Assembly: GCF_004118265.1 (NCBI RefSeq)
Contig: NZ_SDHW01000006.1
Span: forward strand, 124,001 to 188,000
DNA length: 64,000 nt
Direction: 5' to 3'
Source: Lacibacter luteus
Lineage (GTDB): Bacteria; Bacteroidota; Bacteroidia; Chitinophagales; Chitinophagaceae
Below the pieces are notes generated by a model. It did not search any database and was not told the origin of the DNA. It saw only the letters and a list, made by a program, of their open reading frames with translations. The position numbers and the translations under genes are program-made. Below, piece after piece: positions 17,258-25,740 of the stretch. Within the stretch, counting starts at the first letter, position 1. Every line of letters starts with the position of its first letter.

Positions 17258-19228
17258 TCAGTAATTAATTTTTACATCTTTAATTGTAGAAGGCAGCCAT
17301 ACCTGCATTTCGTTCTTACCACGGTTAGCCCATGTGTAATAAGGAATGGCAACGATCTTTCTTTTTTCTGTTCTGATCGATAAACCATCTTCACCAACAA
17401 GTACAACCGGCACTTCTGCCGCTAATGCTTTCACCGGTTCATCCATGATTTTATAATCGATGGTTTCAAACTTCGTATCGGCAGGCAACACAATATTCCA
17501 TGCTTTGTTATTGTTATCTGCACCTTCAACACAATATACAATTGGTCCACGTTGAATGGCAATGCGGTTATTATTCTGTTTTAATTCAGCTTTTGCAGTA
17601 ATAAGCTTTACATCCATTGGCAGGTCTAATTCAACTACATCGCCTTTCTTCCATTCATTTGTAATCGACAGGTAACCGTTTTCATACGAACCGCTGAAGC
17701 TCTTTCCATTAATTTTATAACTGAAGTGGAATGGTTCACCATCATCTGTTGTTATATTATACAAACCATCGATATCAAGATGATTAAACGCCCAATCAGG
17801 CATGTTGATATACAATTTGAAAGTTGATTTTTTCTCTTGCGGATTTACAATAATCTTCACCTTTCCCTCCCAAGGATAATTTGTTTCCATCTTTACATCC
17901 ACTTTTGTTTTGGGCAACTGAATACTTGTGTTGCTACCTACAAACAAATTCACATAAATACCATCGTCGCTTTTTGCATAAATATAATCGCCAAGCGATG
18001 CCACCATGCGTGCAATATTTGCAGGGCAGCAAGCTGTACCAAACCATTCTCTCCGTTGATGCTGTCCACGTGATGCTAACGGATTGCCATAAAAGAAACG
18101 ATCACCTGTTAAACTCAATCCATCCAATGCACCATTGTATAAACTGCGTTCCAATACATCCATATACATCGCATCGCCTGTGAGTGCATTCATCCGTTGA
18201 TTCCAGAACACCATACCCACACTTGCACAGGTTTCGCAATAAGCCTGTTCATTCGGCAAATCATAATCCTGGCTAAATCCTTCATTGCTTCCTGCAGAAC
18301 CAATACCACCGGTGATGTACATGTTACGATACACTACGTCCTGCCAAACTGTTTTCATTGCTCGGATATAATCTACATCACCTGTTTGTGCAGCTACATC
18401 AGCCGCACCTGTGTACATATACATGGCACGTACTGCATGACCTGTAATTTGTGTTTGCTCTTTCACAGGAAGAATATCCTGCGCATAAGCAGTGTCTTTC
18501 CAATCGGTCCATGTATAACCTTTTGCTAAACGTTTACCACGTTCGCTTAATAACCAATCAGCCAGCTTTAAATATTTTTCATTCTTTGTTGTCTTGTACA
18601 ATTTCACCAATGCTAATTCCAATTCCTGGTGACCCGTTACCCAATGACGTTTACCCGGTCCAAACAATGCATCAAAATGATCGGCCCACTTGATACATAC
18701 ATCTAAAAATTTTCGCTTGCCTGTTGCATTGTAATAAGCAACCGCCGCTTCAATCATATGACCTGCATTGTAATCTTCATGCATACTCATATCGGTATAA
18801 CGATCCTGCAAACCTTTCAATGTGTACCATGTGTTGAGGTAACCATCCGGTTGTTGTGCAGCTGCAATTTTATCGATCCACTCATCGCATTTCTTTTCCA
18901 TCTCTGCATTGGGATGCGTCTTTAACGAATACGCCATTGCTTCCAATGCTTTGAACACATCACTGTCATCATAAAAAATACCTTCATGCGGTTCACCTTT
19001 TTTTCGTGCAACACGTTCAAAATTGCGAAGACGTGGTGTTGCCACTTCTGTTTGATAAATACAGGCAGCTAATGTTTTGGTTGCCACCTTATCGATCTTC
19101 GGTTTCCAAAATGCATCTGTAACATTTACCTGCGAAAAATTGATGAACTCAATTTTCTGCAGGTTGTTTTGCGCAGATAGGCTTAATTGAAATAGGCAAA
19201 CAATCAAAAGGAAAATTATTTTTTTCAT
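17258..19228 (-). CDS. Beta-L-arabinofuranosidase (GH127-like)
   Basis: A 656-residue exported enzyme; I choose ATG 19228 (MKKIIFLLIVCLF signal peptide) over the earlier frame opening at 19270. Numbering from 19270, the active-site set of the Bifidobacterium enzyme HypBA1 is all present: E330 (GSNEGF, proposed acid/base), E346 and C348 (YCETCAS) and C414-C415 (TACCPAN), with the 16-residue spacing between the two glutamates conserved. HypBA1 cleaves beta-1,2-linked arabinofuranose and arabinofuranosyl-hydroxyproline, which makes this gene the link between the sugar and the hydroxyproline enzymes encoded next to it. Substrate remains inference. Confidence 0.9.
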   Translation of the reverse strand: MKKIIFLLIVCLFQLSLSAQNNLQKIEFINFSQVNVTDAFWKPKIDKVATKTLAACIYQTEVATPRLRNFERVARKKGEPHEGIFYDDSDVFKALEAMAYSLKTHPNAEMEKKCDEWIDKIAAAQQPDGYLNTWYTLKGLQDRYTDMSMHEDYNAGHMIEAAVAYYNATGKRKFLDVCIKWADHFDALFGPGKRHWVTGHQELELALVKLYKTTKNEKYLKLADWLLSERGKRLAKGYTWTDWKDTAYAQDILPVKEQTQITGHAVRAMYMYTGAADVAAQTGDVDYIRAMKTVWQDVVYRNMYITGGIGSAGSNEGFSQDYDLPNEQAYCETCASVGMVFWNQRMNALTGDAMYMDVLERSLYNGALDGLSLTGDRFFYGNPLASRGQHQRREWFGTACCPANIARMVASLGDYIYAKSDDGIYVNLFVGSNTSIQLPKTKVDVKMETNYPWEGKVKIIVNPQEKKSTFKLYINMPDWAFNHLDIDGLYNITTDDGEPFHFSYKINGKSFSGSYENGYLSITNEWKKGDVVELDLPMDVKLITAKAELKQNNNRIAIQRGPIVYCVEGADNNNKAWNIVLPADTKFETIDYKIMDEPVKALAAEVPVVLVGEDGLSIRTEKRKIVAIPYYTWANRGKNEMQVWLPSTIKDVKINY

Positions 19229-19311
19229 GATACCAGCTATTGAATTACTATTATTCATTTGTTGTGTCACTCACTTATGCGTACTGTATTTCTATTCTGC
19301 ATTCGCCAGGC

Positions 19312-19374
19312 GTTCCTATGGAACTCCAATACATGTACATGTTTTTATCTACCGATCAAATGTTCCTACGGAAC
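19312..19374. repeat. REP-like pair of short palindromes
   Basis: GTTCCTATGGAAC (19312-19324) and GTTCCTACGGAAC (19362-19374) are two near-identical palindromes 50 bases apart; between them lies the palindrome ACATGTACATGT (19331-19342). It sits in the 157-base gap between the YciI-like and GH127 genes and resembles dispersed intergenic repeats of Bacteroidota. It could also affect the stability of the long transcript. Confidence 0.6.
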
Positions 19375-19385
19375 AAATTCTGTTA

Positions 19386-19676
19386 CTAAACATCCGCTAC
19401 TTTAAACGGCTTCACTTCTATCGATTGCCAAACACCATCTTTTATGTATGGTTCATTTGCATACCAATGATCAAACTCTTCTTTTGTTTCAAACTGTACG
19501 ATCATGATCGAGCCACGCATCTTCCCTTCTTCATCAAGCGTAGCGCCACCGATCACTAAATTATCTTGCTCTCTTAATTTCTTTGCACCTGCTAAATGAA
19601 ACGGACGCACTTCCATTCTTCTTTCAAGCGCACCTTCATCTGTTCCGTCTTTTGCGATGATGACATATTGTTGCAT
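19386..19676 (-). CDS. YciI-like protein
   Basis: A 96-residue single-domain protein with the ferredoxin-like YCII pattern: MQQYVIIAKDGTDE opening, a conserved histidine in VRPFHLAGAKKL, LVIGGATLDEEGKMRGSIMIV in the middle and a final EVKPF strand. YciI-like proteins are small dimers with a His/Asp pair and largely unproven functions. It lies between the hydroxyproline epimerase gene (93 bases away) and the GH127 gene, in the same direction, so it probably belongs to the operon; a role on a pathway intermediate is possible but not shown. Confidence 0.8.
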   Translation of the reverse strand: MQQYVIIAKDGTDEGALERRMEVRPFHLAGAKKLREQDNLVIGGATLDEEGKMRGSIMIVQFETKEEFDHWYANEPYIKDGVWQSIEVKPFKVADV

Positions 19677-19769
19677 AACTTTTTAATTTATATGACAATA
19701 AAAGTCAGGTATTCAAATAAGTTGGCTCAGTGTGTTTGATGGCCTCCTTTCAGGGAGGTCGGGAAGGTT

Positions 19770-20855
19770 TCAGATCACCTGGAATCCATACGCATAAGGA
19801 TCATCTTCTTTATCGATGCTGATGGTATTGTAACCATAGATCTTTGCCCAACCTTCAATACCCGGACGGATGGCCTTGATGCCATTCACTTCCAACTCTT
19901 CTTCAATGGTACCATTGAACTTACTGCCAATGATGCTTTCGTGAATGAAATGATCGCCTTTTTTCAGTTTGCCTTTTGCATACCATTGCGCCATGCGTGC
20001 TGAAGTACCAGTGCCACATGGACTACGGTCAATTGCTTTATCGCCATAGAACACAGCATTGCGTGCAGTTGATGTTGGATCGATCACCGAACCCGCCCAC
20101 AAAATATGACTGCAGCCATTGATCGTTTCATCTTGCGGATGAACGAATGTATATTTTGCATTGATGTTCTTTCGCAATTCTCTTGCCCAAGCAATTAATT
20201 TATCAGCTGCATAATGTTCCAGTCCTTTGAAATTTTTCTGCACATCAACGATGGCATAAAAATTACCGCCATACGAAACATCTACAACCAACTCTCCTAA
20301 CTCAGGACAATCAACCGTTAATTCTGTTGAATGTAAATAAGCAGGAACGTTTGTCAACTTCACGCTCGTAACCTTTGAAGAGATGTGGTGGTGTGTCGTC
20401 CGTGGTCTATCGTCCGTTTTGTATTCTATCATCACCAATCCCGCCGGCGCTTCCATCCGAATAACACCTGGCGTTTTCGGAACGATCAATCCTTCTTCTA
20501 CTGCAATAGTGATAGTGCCAATAGTACCATGTCCGCACATGGGTAAACAGCCACTTGTTTCAATGAACAACACAGCTACATCATTCTGCGGATCATGTGG
20601 TGGATACAAAATACTCCCACTCATCATATCATGTCCACGTGGTTCAAACATGAGCCCTTTGCGGATCCAATCATACTCTTTTAAAAAGTGTTGTCGCTTT
20701 TCACTCATGTTCTTTCCTTCCAATGCTGGACCACCTTCTGCAACCAAACGCACAGGATTGCCGCAGGTATGTGCATCCACACAATGAAACACCCATCCCC
20801 CAAAACGATTGAGCGAACTGTTGGGATATTTTTTTACGATCGGGCTTGTTGCCAT
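19770..20855 (-). CDS. 4-hydroxyproline 2-epimerase (proline racemase family)
   Basis: A 361-residue enzyme of the proline racemase family. Both catalytic cysteines are present: C107 in PMCGHGTIG and C280 in DRSPCGTGTSARM. Retention of the second cysteine argues for a racemase/epimerase rather than the trans-3-hydroxyproline dehydratase branch, where it is replaced by threonine. With the neighbouring DadA, DapA-family and semialdehyde dehydrogenase genes, the expected reaction is trans-4-hydroxy-L-proline to cis-4-hydroxy-D-proline. Its ATG overlaps the stop of the upstream BNR gene by one base (TAATG), so translation is coupled. Confidence 0.92.
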   Translation of the reverse strand: MATSPIVKKYPNSSLNRFGGWVFHCVDAHTCGNPVRLVAEGGPALEGKNMSEKRQHFLKEYDWIRKGLMFEPRGHDMMSGSILYPPHDPQNDVAVLFIETSGCLPMCGHGTIGTITIAVEEGLIVPKTPGVIRMEAPAGLVMIEYKTDDRPRTTHHHISSKVTSVKLTNVPAYLHSTELTVDCPELGELVVDVSYGGNFYAIVDVQKNFKGLEHYAADKLIAWARELRKNINAKYTFVHPQDETINGCSHILWAGSVIDPTSTARNAVFYGDKAIDRSPCGTGTSARMAQWYAKGKLKKGDHFIHESIIGSKFNGTIEEELEVNGIKAIRPGIEGWAKIYGYNTISIDKEDDPYAYGFQVI

Positions 20856-23164
20856 TATTGTAAACTGTTTAAATCGTCGAGCACATATACGCCACGGCCG
20901 TATGTGCCGATCACTAATTTTTTATCTCTTGGATGAATGAACAGATCGTTCACCGAAACTGCTGCAGGAATAGTTCCATTGATCGCTATCCATTTCTTAC
21001 CGCCATCTTTACTCATGTACACACCAAAGTCTGTTCCGCAGAATAAAGTATTTGCATTGTCGGGATGTTCTGCAATTACATTCACAGGCGATGCAGGCAA
21101 GTTTGCAACGATTGGTTTCCATGTTGTACCATAATCATCACTTACATACAAATAAGGAGTATGATTATCTGCACGACGATCATTCAATACCACATACACT
21201 CTTGATGACTTGAATGTTGATGCAGCAATCTTTGCCACATGTTTATTGTAAGGAAGTCCTCTTGTAATTTCCTTCCAGCTTGCGCCATCATTTGTAGTCA
21301 ACCAAACACGGCCATCATCCGTACCTGCATACAATACACCTGCCTTATCACCTTCTGCAACAGCCGTGATGGCCTGGTGATAAATTAAATAAGGATATAC
21401 CCCATTACGTTGCTTGCTGTTGTACGAGAGATCGCTGCTGATCATCTTCCATGTTTCGCCGCCATCTTCTGTTTTATATAAATGCTGCAAACCATGATAC
21501 AATACTTTATTGTTATACTTACTCATGATGGTTGCTGCCAGCCATTCGCCACGCAGGGAATCAATACGACCCACATCAAATTGCTTGAACTGTTTCGTGC
21601 CTTCTCTTCTTCCTTTACTCATATCGGTACGCATCAAACGACCATAGTACGATGAAGCATAAACAATATTTGCATTCTCCGGATCAACTGCAATTTGTGT
21701 TCCTTCGCCACCTGGTGCCATGCGCCACGGACGAAGTGTTGTATCAGCTGCTGTTCCAAACGTGTTGCTTACATTGCCACTCATTGTTCCTTCATCTTGT
21801 ACTGCACCAAAAATGTTGAAGGGCTTTTGCATATCGTATGCTACTGTATAGAATTGTGTAGTAGGAATTTCATCAAAGAAGTTTTTCCATTTCGCTCCTC
21901 CATTATACGTAATGGAAACGCCACCATCATCACCCATGATCATACGATCAGGATTTTCTTCATCGATCCACAATGCATGATGATCGCCATGTGTCCACTC
22001 ACTTTGTTTATCTGTTGCGTCCCAAACCCTCCATGTTTTACCGCCATCTTCGCTGATCGCTTTCTCTACACCAAAAGCATATACACGGTTTTCATTTTTC
22101 GGATGTACACGTATCTGACTAAACACCCAACCATAGGTTCCTGAAAACGGTTTTAAGAAATCATGCACTTCTCCCATCTTCTCCCAGCTTTCACCTTTGT
22201 TGTTGCTGCGATAGATAGCCGCACCGATCACTACTTTCTGCACCTGTCGTTCGTAGCTATCTGTTTCACCGGGATTTGGATCACGCTTTTTATTATGATC
22301 ATCCACAAATGCATACAAGACATTCGGATTGGAATGACTAACGGCAAGGCCTATCCTTCCTGTGAGTTTTGTATCGGGTAAACCGTTGGAGATCTTTTTC
22401 CATGTTTTGCCGCCATCAGTTGTTTTATAAATATAGTCACCGTCTTCAGGCATCGGATCGCTCCAGCGTTTGCGGATGCGGTTCCACATACTTGCATACA
22501 GTGTATTTGGATCGTTTGGATCCATCACCAGGTCAATACAACCACTCTTCTCACTTTCAAACAAAATATTTTTCCATGTTTTACCGCCATCAGTTGTAAG
22601 ATAAACGCCACGTTCTTTGTTATACGTCCACTCGTTACCACTTGCAGCCACATAAACAGTGTTTGCATTTTTTGGATGAACGATGACACGTGCAATAGTG
22701 CCCGTATTTTCCAAACCAATATGCTGAAAGCTTTTGCCTGCATCCGTTGATTTATACATACCAATGCCAGGCAAGGATGCACGAAAAATATTTGCTTCAC
22801 CAGTACCAACGTACAACACATTGCTGTTTGATGGAGCTAATGCAATATTGCCGATGGATTGTGTTGCTTCTTTGTCAAAGATGGGTTTCCAGTTTGTACC
22901 GGCATCTTCTGTTTTCCATAAACCGCCTGTTGCAAACGCAGCATAAAACACATTGGGATTACCAGTTATGCCCACCACATCGGTGCTACGGCCACTTCGG
23001 TTATCGGGCCCCATTAAGCGCCACTGCAGATTTTTATACGGCGATTGCTGTAACAACAATTGCTGCTGTTTAAATGCCGTCATCCTTTGCGCACCGGTTG
23101 TGCTTTTGTTTTGCTGAGCTGCCACAGCAAGTGGCAGCATCAGCAATAAACAGATTTTTCTCAT
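20855..23164 (-). CDS. Exported BNR/Asp-box repeat propeller (sortilin/GH74-like)
   Basis: A 769-residue protein with a signal peptide (about 1-17, MLPLAVAAQQ) and at least ten Asp-box-like repeats of the form S/T-x-D-x-G-x-x-W, for example TEDAGTNWKP, TTDGGKTWKN, TEDGGETWKM and SKDGGKKWIA. The length and repeat number fit two seven-bladed propellers as in VPS10/sortilin-like and GH74-like proteins. No catalytic residues can be assigned with confidence, so binding to a glycan or peptide is as likely as hydrolysis. It is embedded in the hydroxyproline gene run and is translationally coupled to the epimerase, suggesting a role in handling the extracellular substrate. Confidence 0.85.
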   Translation of the reverse strand: MRKICLLLMLPLAVAAQQNKSTTGAQRMTAFKQQQLLLQQSPYKNLQWRLMGPDNRSGRSTDVVGITGNPNVFYAAFATGGLWKTEDAGTNWKPIFDKEATQSIGNIALAPSNSNVLYVGTGEANIFRASLPGIGMYKSTDAGKSFQHIGLENTGTIARVIVHPKNANTVYVAASGNEWTYNKERGVYLTTDGGKTWKNILFESEKSGCIDLVMDPNDPNTLYASMWNRIRKRWSDPMPEDGDYIYKTTDGGKTWKKISNGLPDTKLTGRIGLAVSHSNPNVLYAFVDDHNKKRDPNPGETDSYERQVQKVVIGAAIYRSNNKGESWEKMGEVHDFLKPFSGTYGWVFSQIRVHPKNENRVYAFGVEKAISEDGGKTWRVWDATDKQSEWTHGDHHALWIDEENPDRMIMGDDGGVSITYNGGAKWKNFFDEIPTTQFYTVAYDMQKPFNIFGAVQDEGTMSGNVSNTFGTAADTTLRPWRMAPGGEGTQIAVDPENANIVYASSYYGRLMRTDMSKGRREGTKQFKQFDVGRIDSLRGEWLAATIMSKYNNKVLYHGLQHLYKTEDGGETWKMISSDLSYNSKQRNGVYPYLIYHQAITAVAEGDKAGVLYAGTDDGRVWLTTNDGASWKEITRGLPYNKHVAKIAASTFKSSRVYVVLNDRRADNHTPYLYVSDDYGTTWKPIVANLPASPVNVIAEHPDNANTLFCGTDFGVYMSKDGGKKWIAINGTIPAAVSVNDLFIHPRDKKLVIGTYGRGVYVLDDLNSLQ

Positions 23165-23189
23165 TTTGGTTTTTGCTTTTACGATTGCT

Positions 23190-24674
23190 TTATAGTACAG
23201 AAGCAGATGGGGTATTATTCACTGTACGAATAATCCCCAACGGGTTTTCATTTTTCAATTCATCAGGCAACAAACTGTTGCTCCAGTTCTGGAATGCAAT
23301 GGGGCGTGCAAAACGTTTAATGCCATCGGCACCCACACTTGTAAAACGACTGTCGGTTGTTGCAGGAAACGGACCACCATGTTGCATACTCAAACAAACT
23401 TCCACACCTGTTGGCACACTGTTGAGAATAAAACGGCCGCAGATATTTTTCACTGCTTCTACGAGTTCATCGTGTTGCAGCATATCGTTCTCTGTTGCCA
23501 TGAGTGTTGATGTTAACTGTCCATCGAGATGTTGTGCAACAGCCAGCATTTCTTCTTTGTTTGCACAACGGATAATGAGTGAATAAGGACCAAACACTTC
23601 CTGGTGCAACACAGGATTGTTTAAAAACGCCTGTGCACTTGCGGTTGCAACAGTTGGTAATCCTTGGTTTTCTTCTACTGCTGTTTCACTTTCCGCAACG
23701 AGATGTACATCGTCCTGCAACAATGCATTTCCTTTTTTCTCTTTGTATGCGCTCACAATACCTGCATGCAACATGGCCGCAGGTTGTATTTTTTGTATAG
23801 CCTTACCCAGATCATGTGTGAAGGTTTTCAACGCTTCACTTTCAATACCAATGATGAGACCGGGATTGGTACAGAATTGTCCGACACCTAATGTAATAGA
23901 ACCGGCATACATCGTTGCAATATCTGTTGCTGATGTAGTTAATTTTTCCTGTAACAGGAACACAGGATTCACACTGCCCATTTCTGCAAATACAGGAATA
24001 GGCTCTTTGCGTTCGTTCGTCCATTTGAATAATTGCATACCTGCTCCATACGATCCCGTAAAGCCAACTGCTTTTGTATGCGGATGCTGTATCAATGCTT
24101 TTCCAACTTCAATACTTTTTCCGTACACATGTTGAAACACCGCTTTTGGTAAATTGAGATAAGCCACAGCTTTATGAATAGCATCAGCAACAATCTCCGA
24201 TGTATGCTCATGCGCAGGATGTGCTTTTACAATAACCGGACAACCCGCAGCCAATGCACAAGCCGTATCGCCACCTGCAGTTGAATACGCAAATGGAAAA
24301 TTACTTGCACCATACACCACTACCGGACCAAGCGGCACCAACATTTTTCTGATGTCGGGCTTTGGTGGATTTTTATCAGGAATCGCTGTATCAATTCTTG
24401 CTTCGAGCCAATCGCCACGTTCGCATGCATCTGCATAGCTGTTCAATTGAAAAATAGTACGGCCACGTTCGCCACGTAATCTTGCTTCAGGCAAATTGGT
24501 TTCACGCATGGCCACTTCAATTAAATGATCGCCACAGTTTTCCAGTTCCTTAGCAATGGCACGCATCAATGCTGCTCTTTCTTTTAAACTTTTTTTGCGA
24601 TACACATGAAAAGCTTTCCATGCTTCCTGCATAGATGCATCAATTTCCTGTACTGGAGTGTCGGTATAACTCAT
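23190..24674 (-). CDS. Aldehyde dehydrogenase, predicted 2-oxoglutarate semialdehyde dehydrogenase
   Basis: A 494-residue NAD(P)-dependent aldehyde dehydrogenase. Visible residues: cofactor-pocket N125 in YGASNFPFAYS, K150 in VIVKAHPAH, general base E231 in VFAEMGSVNPVF and catalytic C268 in GVGQFCTNPGL. The SNFPFA/AHPAH style is that of the KGSADH branch, which oxidises 2,5-dioxopentanoate (2-oxoglutarate semialdehyde) to 2-oxoglutarate. This is the last step of hydroxyproline degradation and also of the oxidative pentose and glucarate routes. It lies 17 bases after the DapA-family gene. Confidence 0.9.
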   Translation of the reverse strand: MSYTDTPVQEIDASMQEAWKAFHVYRKKSLKERAALMRAIAKELENCGDHLIEVAMRETNLPEARLRGERGRTIFQLNSYADACERGDWLEARIDTAIPDKNPPKPDIRKMLVPLGPVVVYGASNFPFAYSTAGGDTACALAAGCPVIVKAHPAHEHTSEIVADAIHKAVAYLNLPKAVFQHVYGKSIEVGKALIQHPHTKAVGFTGSYGAGMQLFKWTNERKEPIPVFAEMGSVNPVFLLQEKLTTSATDIATMYAGSITLGVGQFCTNPGLIIGIESEALKTFTHDLGKAIQKIQPAAMLHAGIVSAYKEKKGNALLQDDVHLVAESETAVEENQGLPTVATASAQAFLNNPVLHQEVFGPYSLIIRCANKEEMLAVAQHLDGQLTSTLMATENDMLQHDELVEAVKNICGRFILNSVPTGVEVCLSMQHGGPFPATTDSRFTSVGADGIKRFARPIAFQNWSNSLLPDELKNENPLGIIRTVNNTPSASVL

Positions 24675-24691
24675 TGTTCGTTTTTAGTGGT

Positions 24692-25588
24692 TTACAAAAC
24701 AGGTCGTGCAGCGATACCATCGTTAATGATCTTCAAAATACGATCCCGCTCACTACCCTGTAAAGTTAAACGAGGACCACGAACATATTCACTTCCGATT
24801 CCTGTTTGTGTAGCCGCCAGTTTAATATATTGTACCAGCTTTGGATGAATATCCAATTCAAGCAAAGGCATGAACCAACGATAAATGGCCGCAGCTTCTG
24901 CTATCTTACCTTCTTTCACCAGGTTGAAAATAGTAACGGTTTCTTTCGGAAAAGCGCAAACCAATCCTGCCACCCAACCATCAGCACCCAAACACAATTC
25001 TTCCACTGCCAATGTATCAACACCACAAAGAATTTTTAAGCGACCTCCAAAACGATTGATCAATCGTGTTACGTTGGTTACATCTCTTGTGCTTTCTTTT
25101 ACGGCGGTGATGTTGCTGTATTCGATCAGTTCTTCAAACATATCCAGTGTAACATCAATTTTATAATCAACCGGATTGTTGTAGATCATGATCGGAAGAT
25201 CAGTTGATTTGGCAATGGTTTTAAAATATTCCACTGTTTCCCTGTCGTCACTTTTGTAACGCATGGGCGGTAACAACATCAAGCCTGCGGCTCCCCATGC
25301 TTTTGCATTCGCTGCCTGTTGCACTGCATCTTTGGTAGTGCTTTCAGCAATATTCATGATCACCGGAATTTTTCCGTTGAGATATTTAATTGCATGTTTG
25401 ATGAGTTGTTCTTTCTCTTCGGCAGTAATGGTACTTGCTTCGCCCAGCGAACCACCAATGATCACACCATGTACACCGGCATCGAGTTGTGCCTGCAGAT
25501 TTTTTTCAAACATCGGCAGATCAATTTCCTCGTTAGCTGTAAACGGTGTAAGCAAAGCGGGGAACACCCCTTTCCATTCAAATGACAT
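24692..25588 (-). CDS. DapA/NAL-family lyase, predicted 1-pyrroline-4-hydroxy-2-carboxylate deaminase
   Basis: TIM-barrel Schiff-base enzyme of 298 residues from ATG 25588 (MSFEWKGVFPALLTPF); the frame opens at 25633, but the extra residues are not family-like. Schiff-base lysine K164 (TAVKESTRD) and catalytic Y136 (IMIYNNPV) are present. Among family reactions, the neighbours single out deamination of 1-pyrroline-4-hydroxy-2-carboxylate to 2-oxoglutarate semialdehyde. 2-Keto-3-deoxy-arabinonate dehydratase, a close relative that yields the same product, is the main alternative, given the arabinosidases nearby. It is the first gene of the minus-strand run. Confidence 0.87.
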   Translation of the reverse strand: MSFEWKGVFPALLTPFTANEEIDLPMFEKNLQAQLDAGVHGVIIGGSLGEASTITAEEKEQLIKHAIKYLNGKIPVIMNIAESTTKDAVQQAANAKAWGAAGLMLLPPMRYKSDDRETVEYFKTIAKSTDLPIMIYNNPVDYKIDVTLDMFEELIEYSNITAVKESTRDVTNVTRLINRFGGRLKILCGVDTLAVEELCLGADGWVAGLVCAFPKETVTIFNLVKEGKIAEAAAIYRWFMPLLELDIHPKLVQYIKLAATQTGIGSEYVRGPRLTLQGSERDRILKIINDGIAARPVL

Positions 25589-25610
25589 AGTAAAAAATTT
25601 TAAACGAAAA

Positions 25611-25663
25611 TAACCGATGCCGTAAACAAACAAAAAGCCGTTCTTAACGGATAGTTTACCGAT
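25611..25663. promoter_or_regulatory. Candidate AraC-type operator and divergent promoter region
   Basis: In the 152 bases between the divergent deaminase and AraC genes, TAACCGAT (25611-25618) and TTACCGAT (25656-25663) form a direct repeat with 45-base spacing, flanking a palindrome CCGTTCTTAACGG (25638-25650). On the minus strand a TATTTTCG near 25600 with TTTG about 18 bases upstream resembles the -7/-33 elements. AraC proteins bind direct repeats, so these are plausible sites; all of this is by eye. Confidence 0.4.
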
Positions 25664-25740
25664 TTTAACCTGAAATAATTTTACATTTACAAAAAGGGCT
25701 AATATTGGCTAAACACGAAATATGTCCTGAATAAAATCTG

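Noticed and set aside
19770-20855. trans-3-hydroxyproline dehydratase
   Set aside because: That branch has threonine in place of the second catalytic cysteine; both cysteines (C107, C280) are present here.
23617-24135. Plus-strand ORF of 172 residues inside the aldehyde dehydrogenase
   Set aside because: Antisense shadow over conserved catalytic regions; no family features or start signal.
24692-25588. Annotation as lysine-pathway dihydrodipicolinate synthase (dapA)
   Set aside because: The family fold fits, but the neighbours are hydroxyproline genes and no lysine gene is near; deaminase or dehydratase roles fit better.
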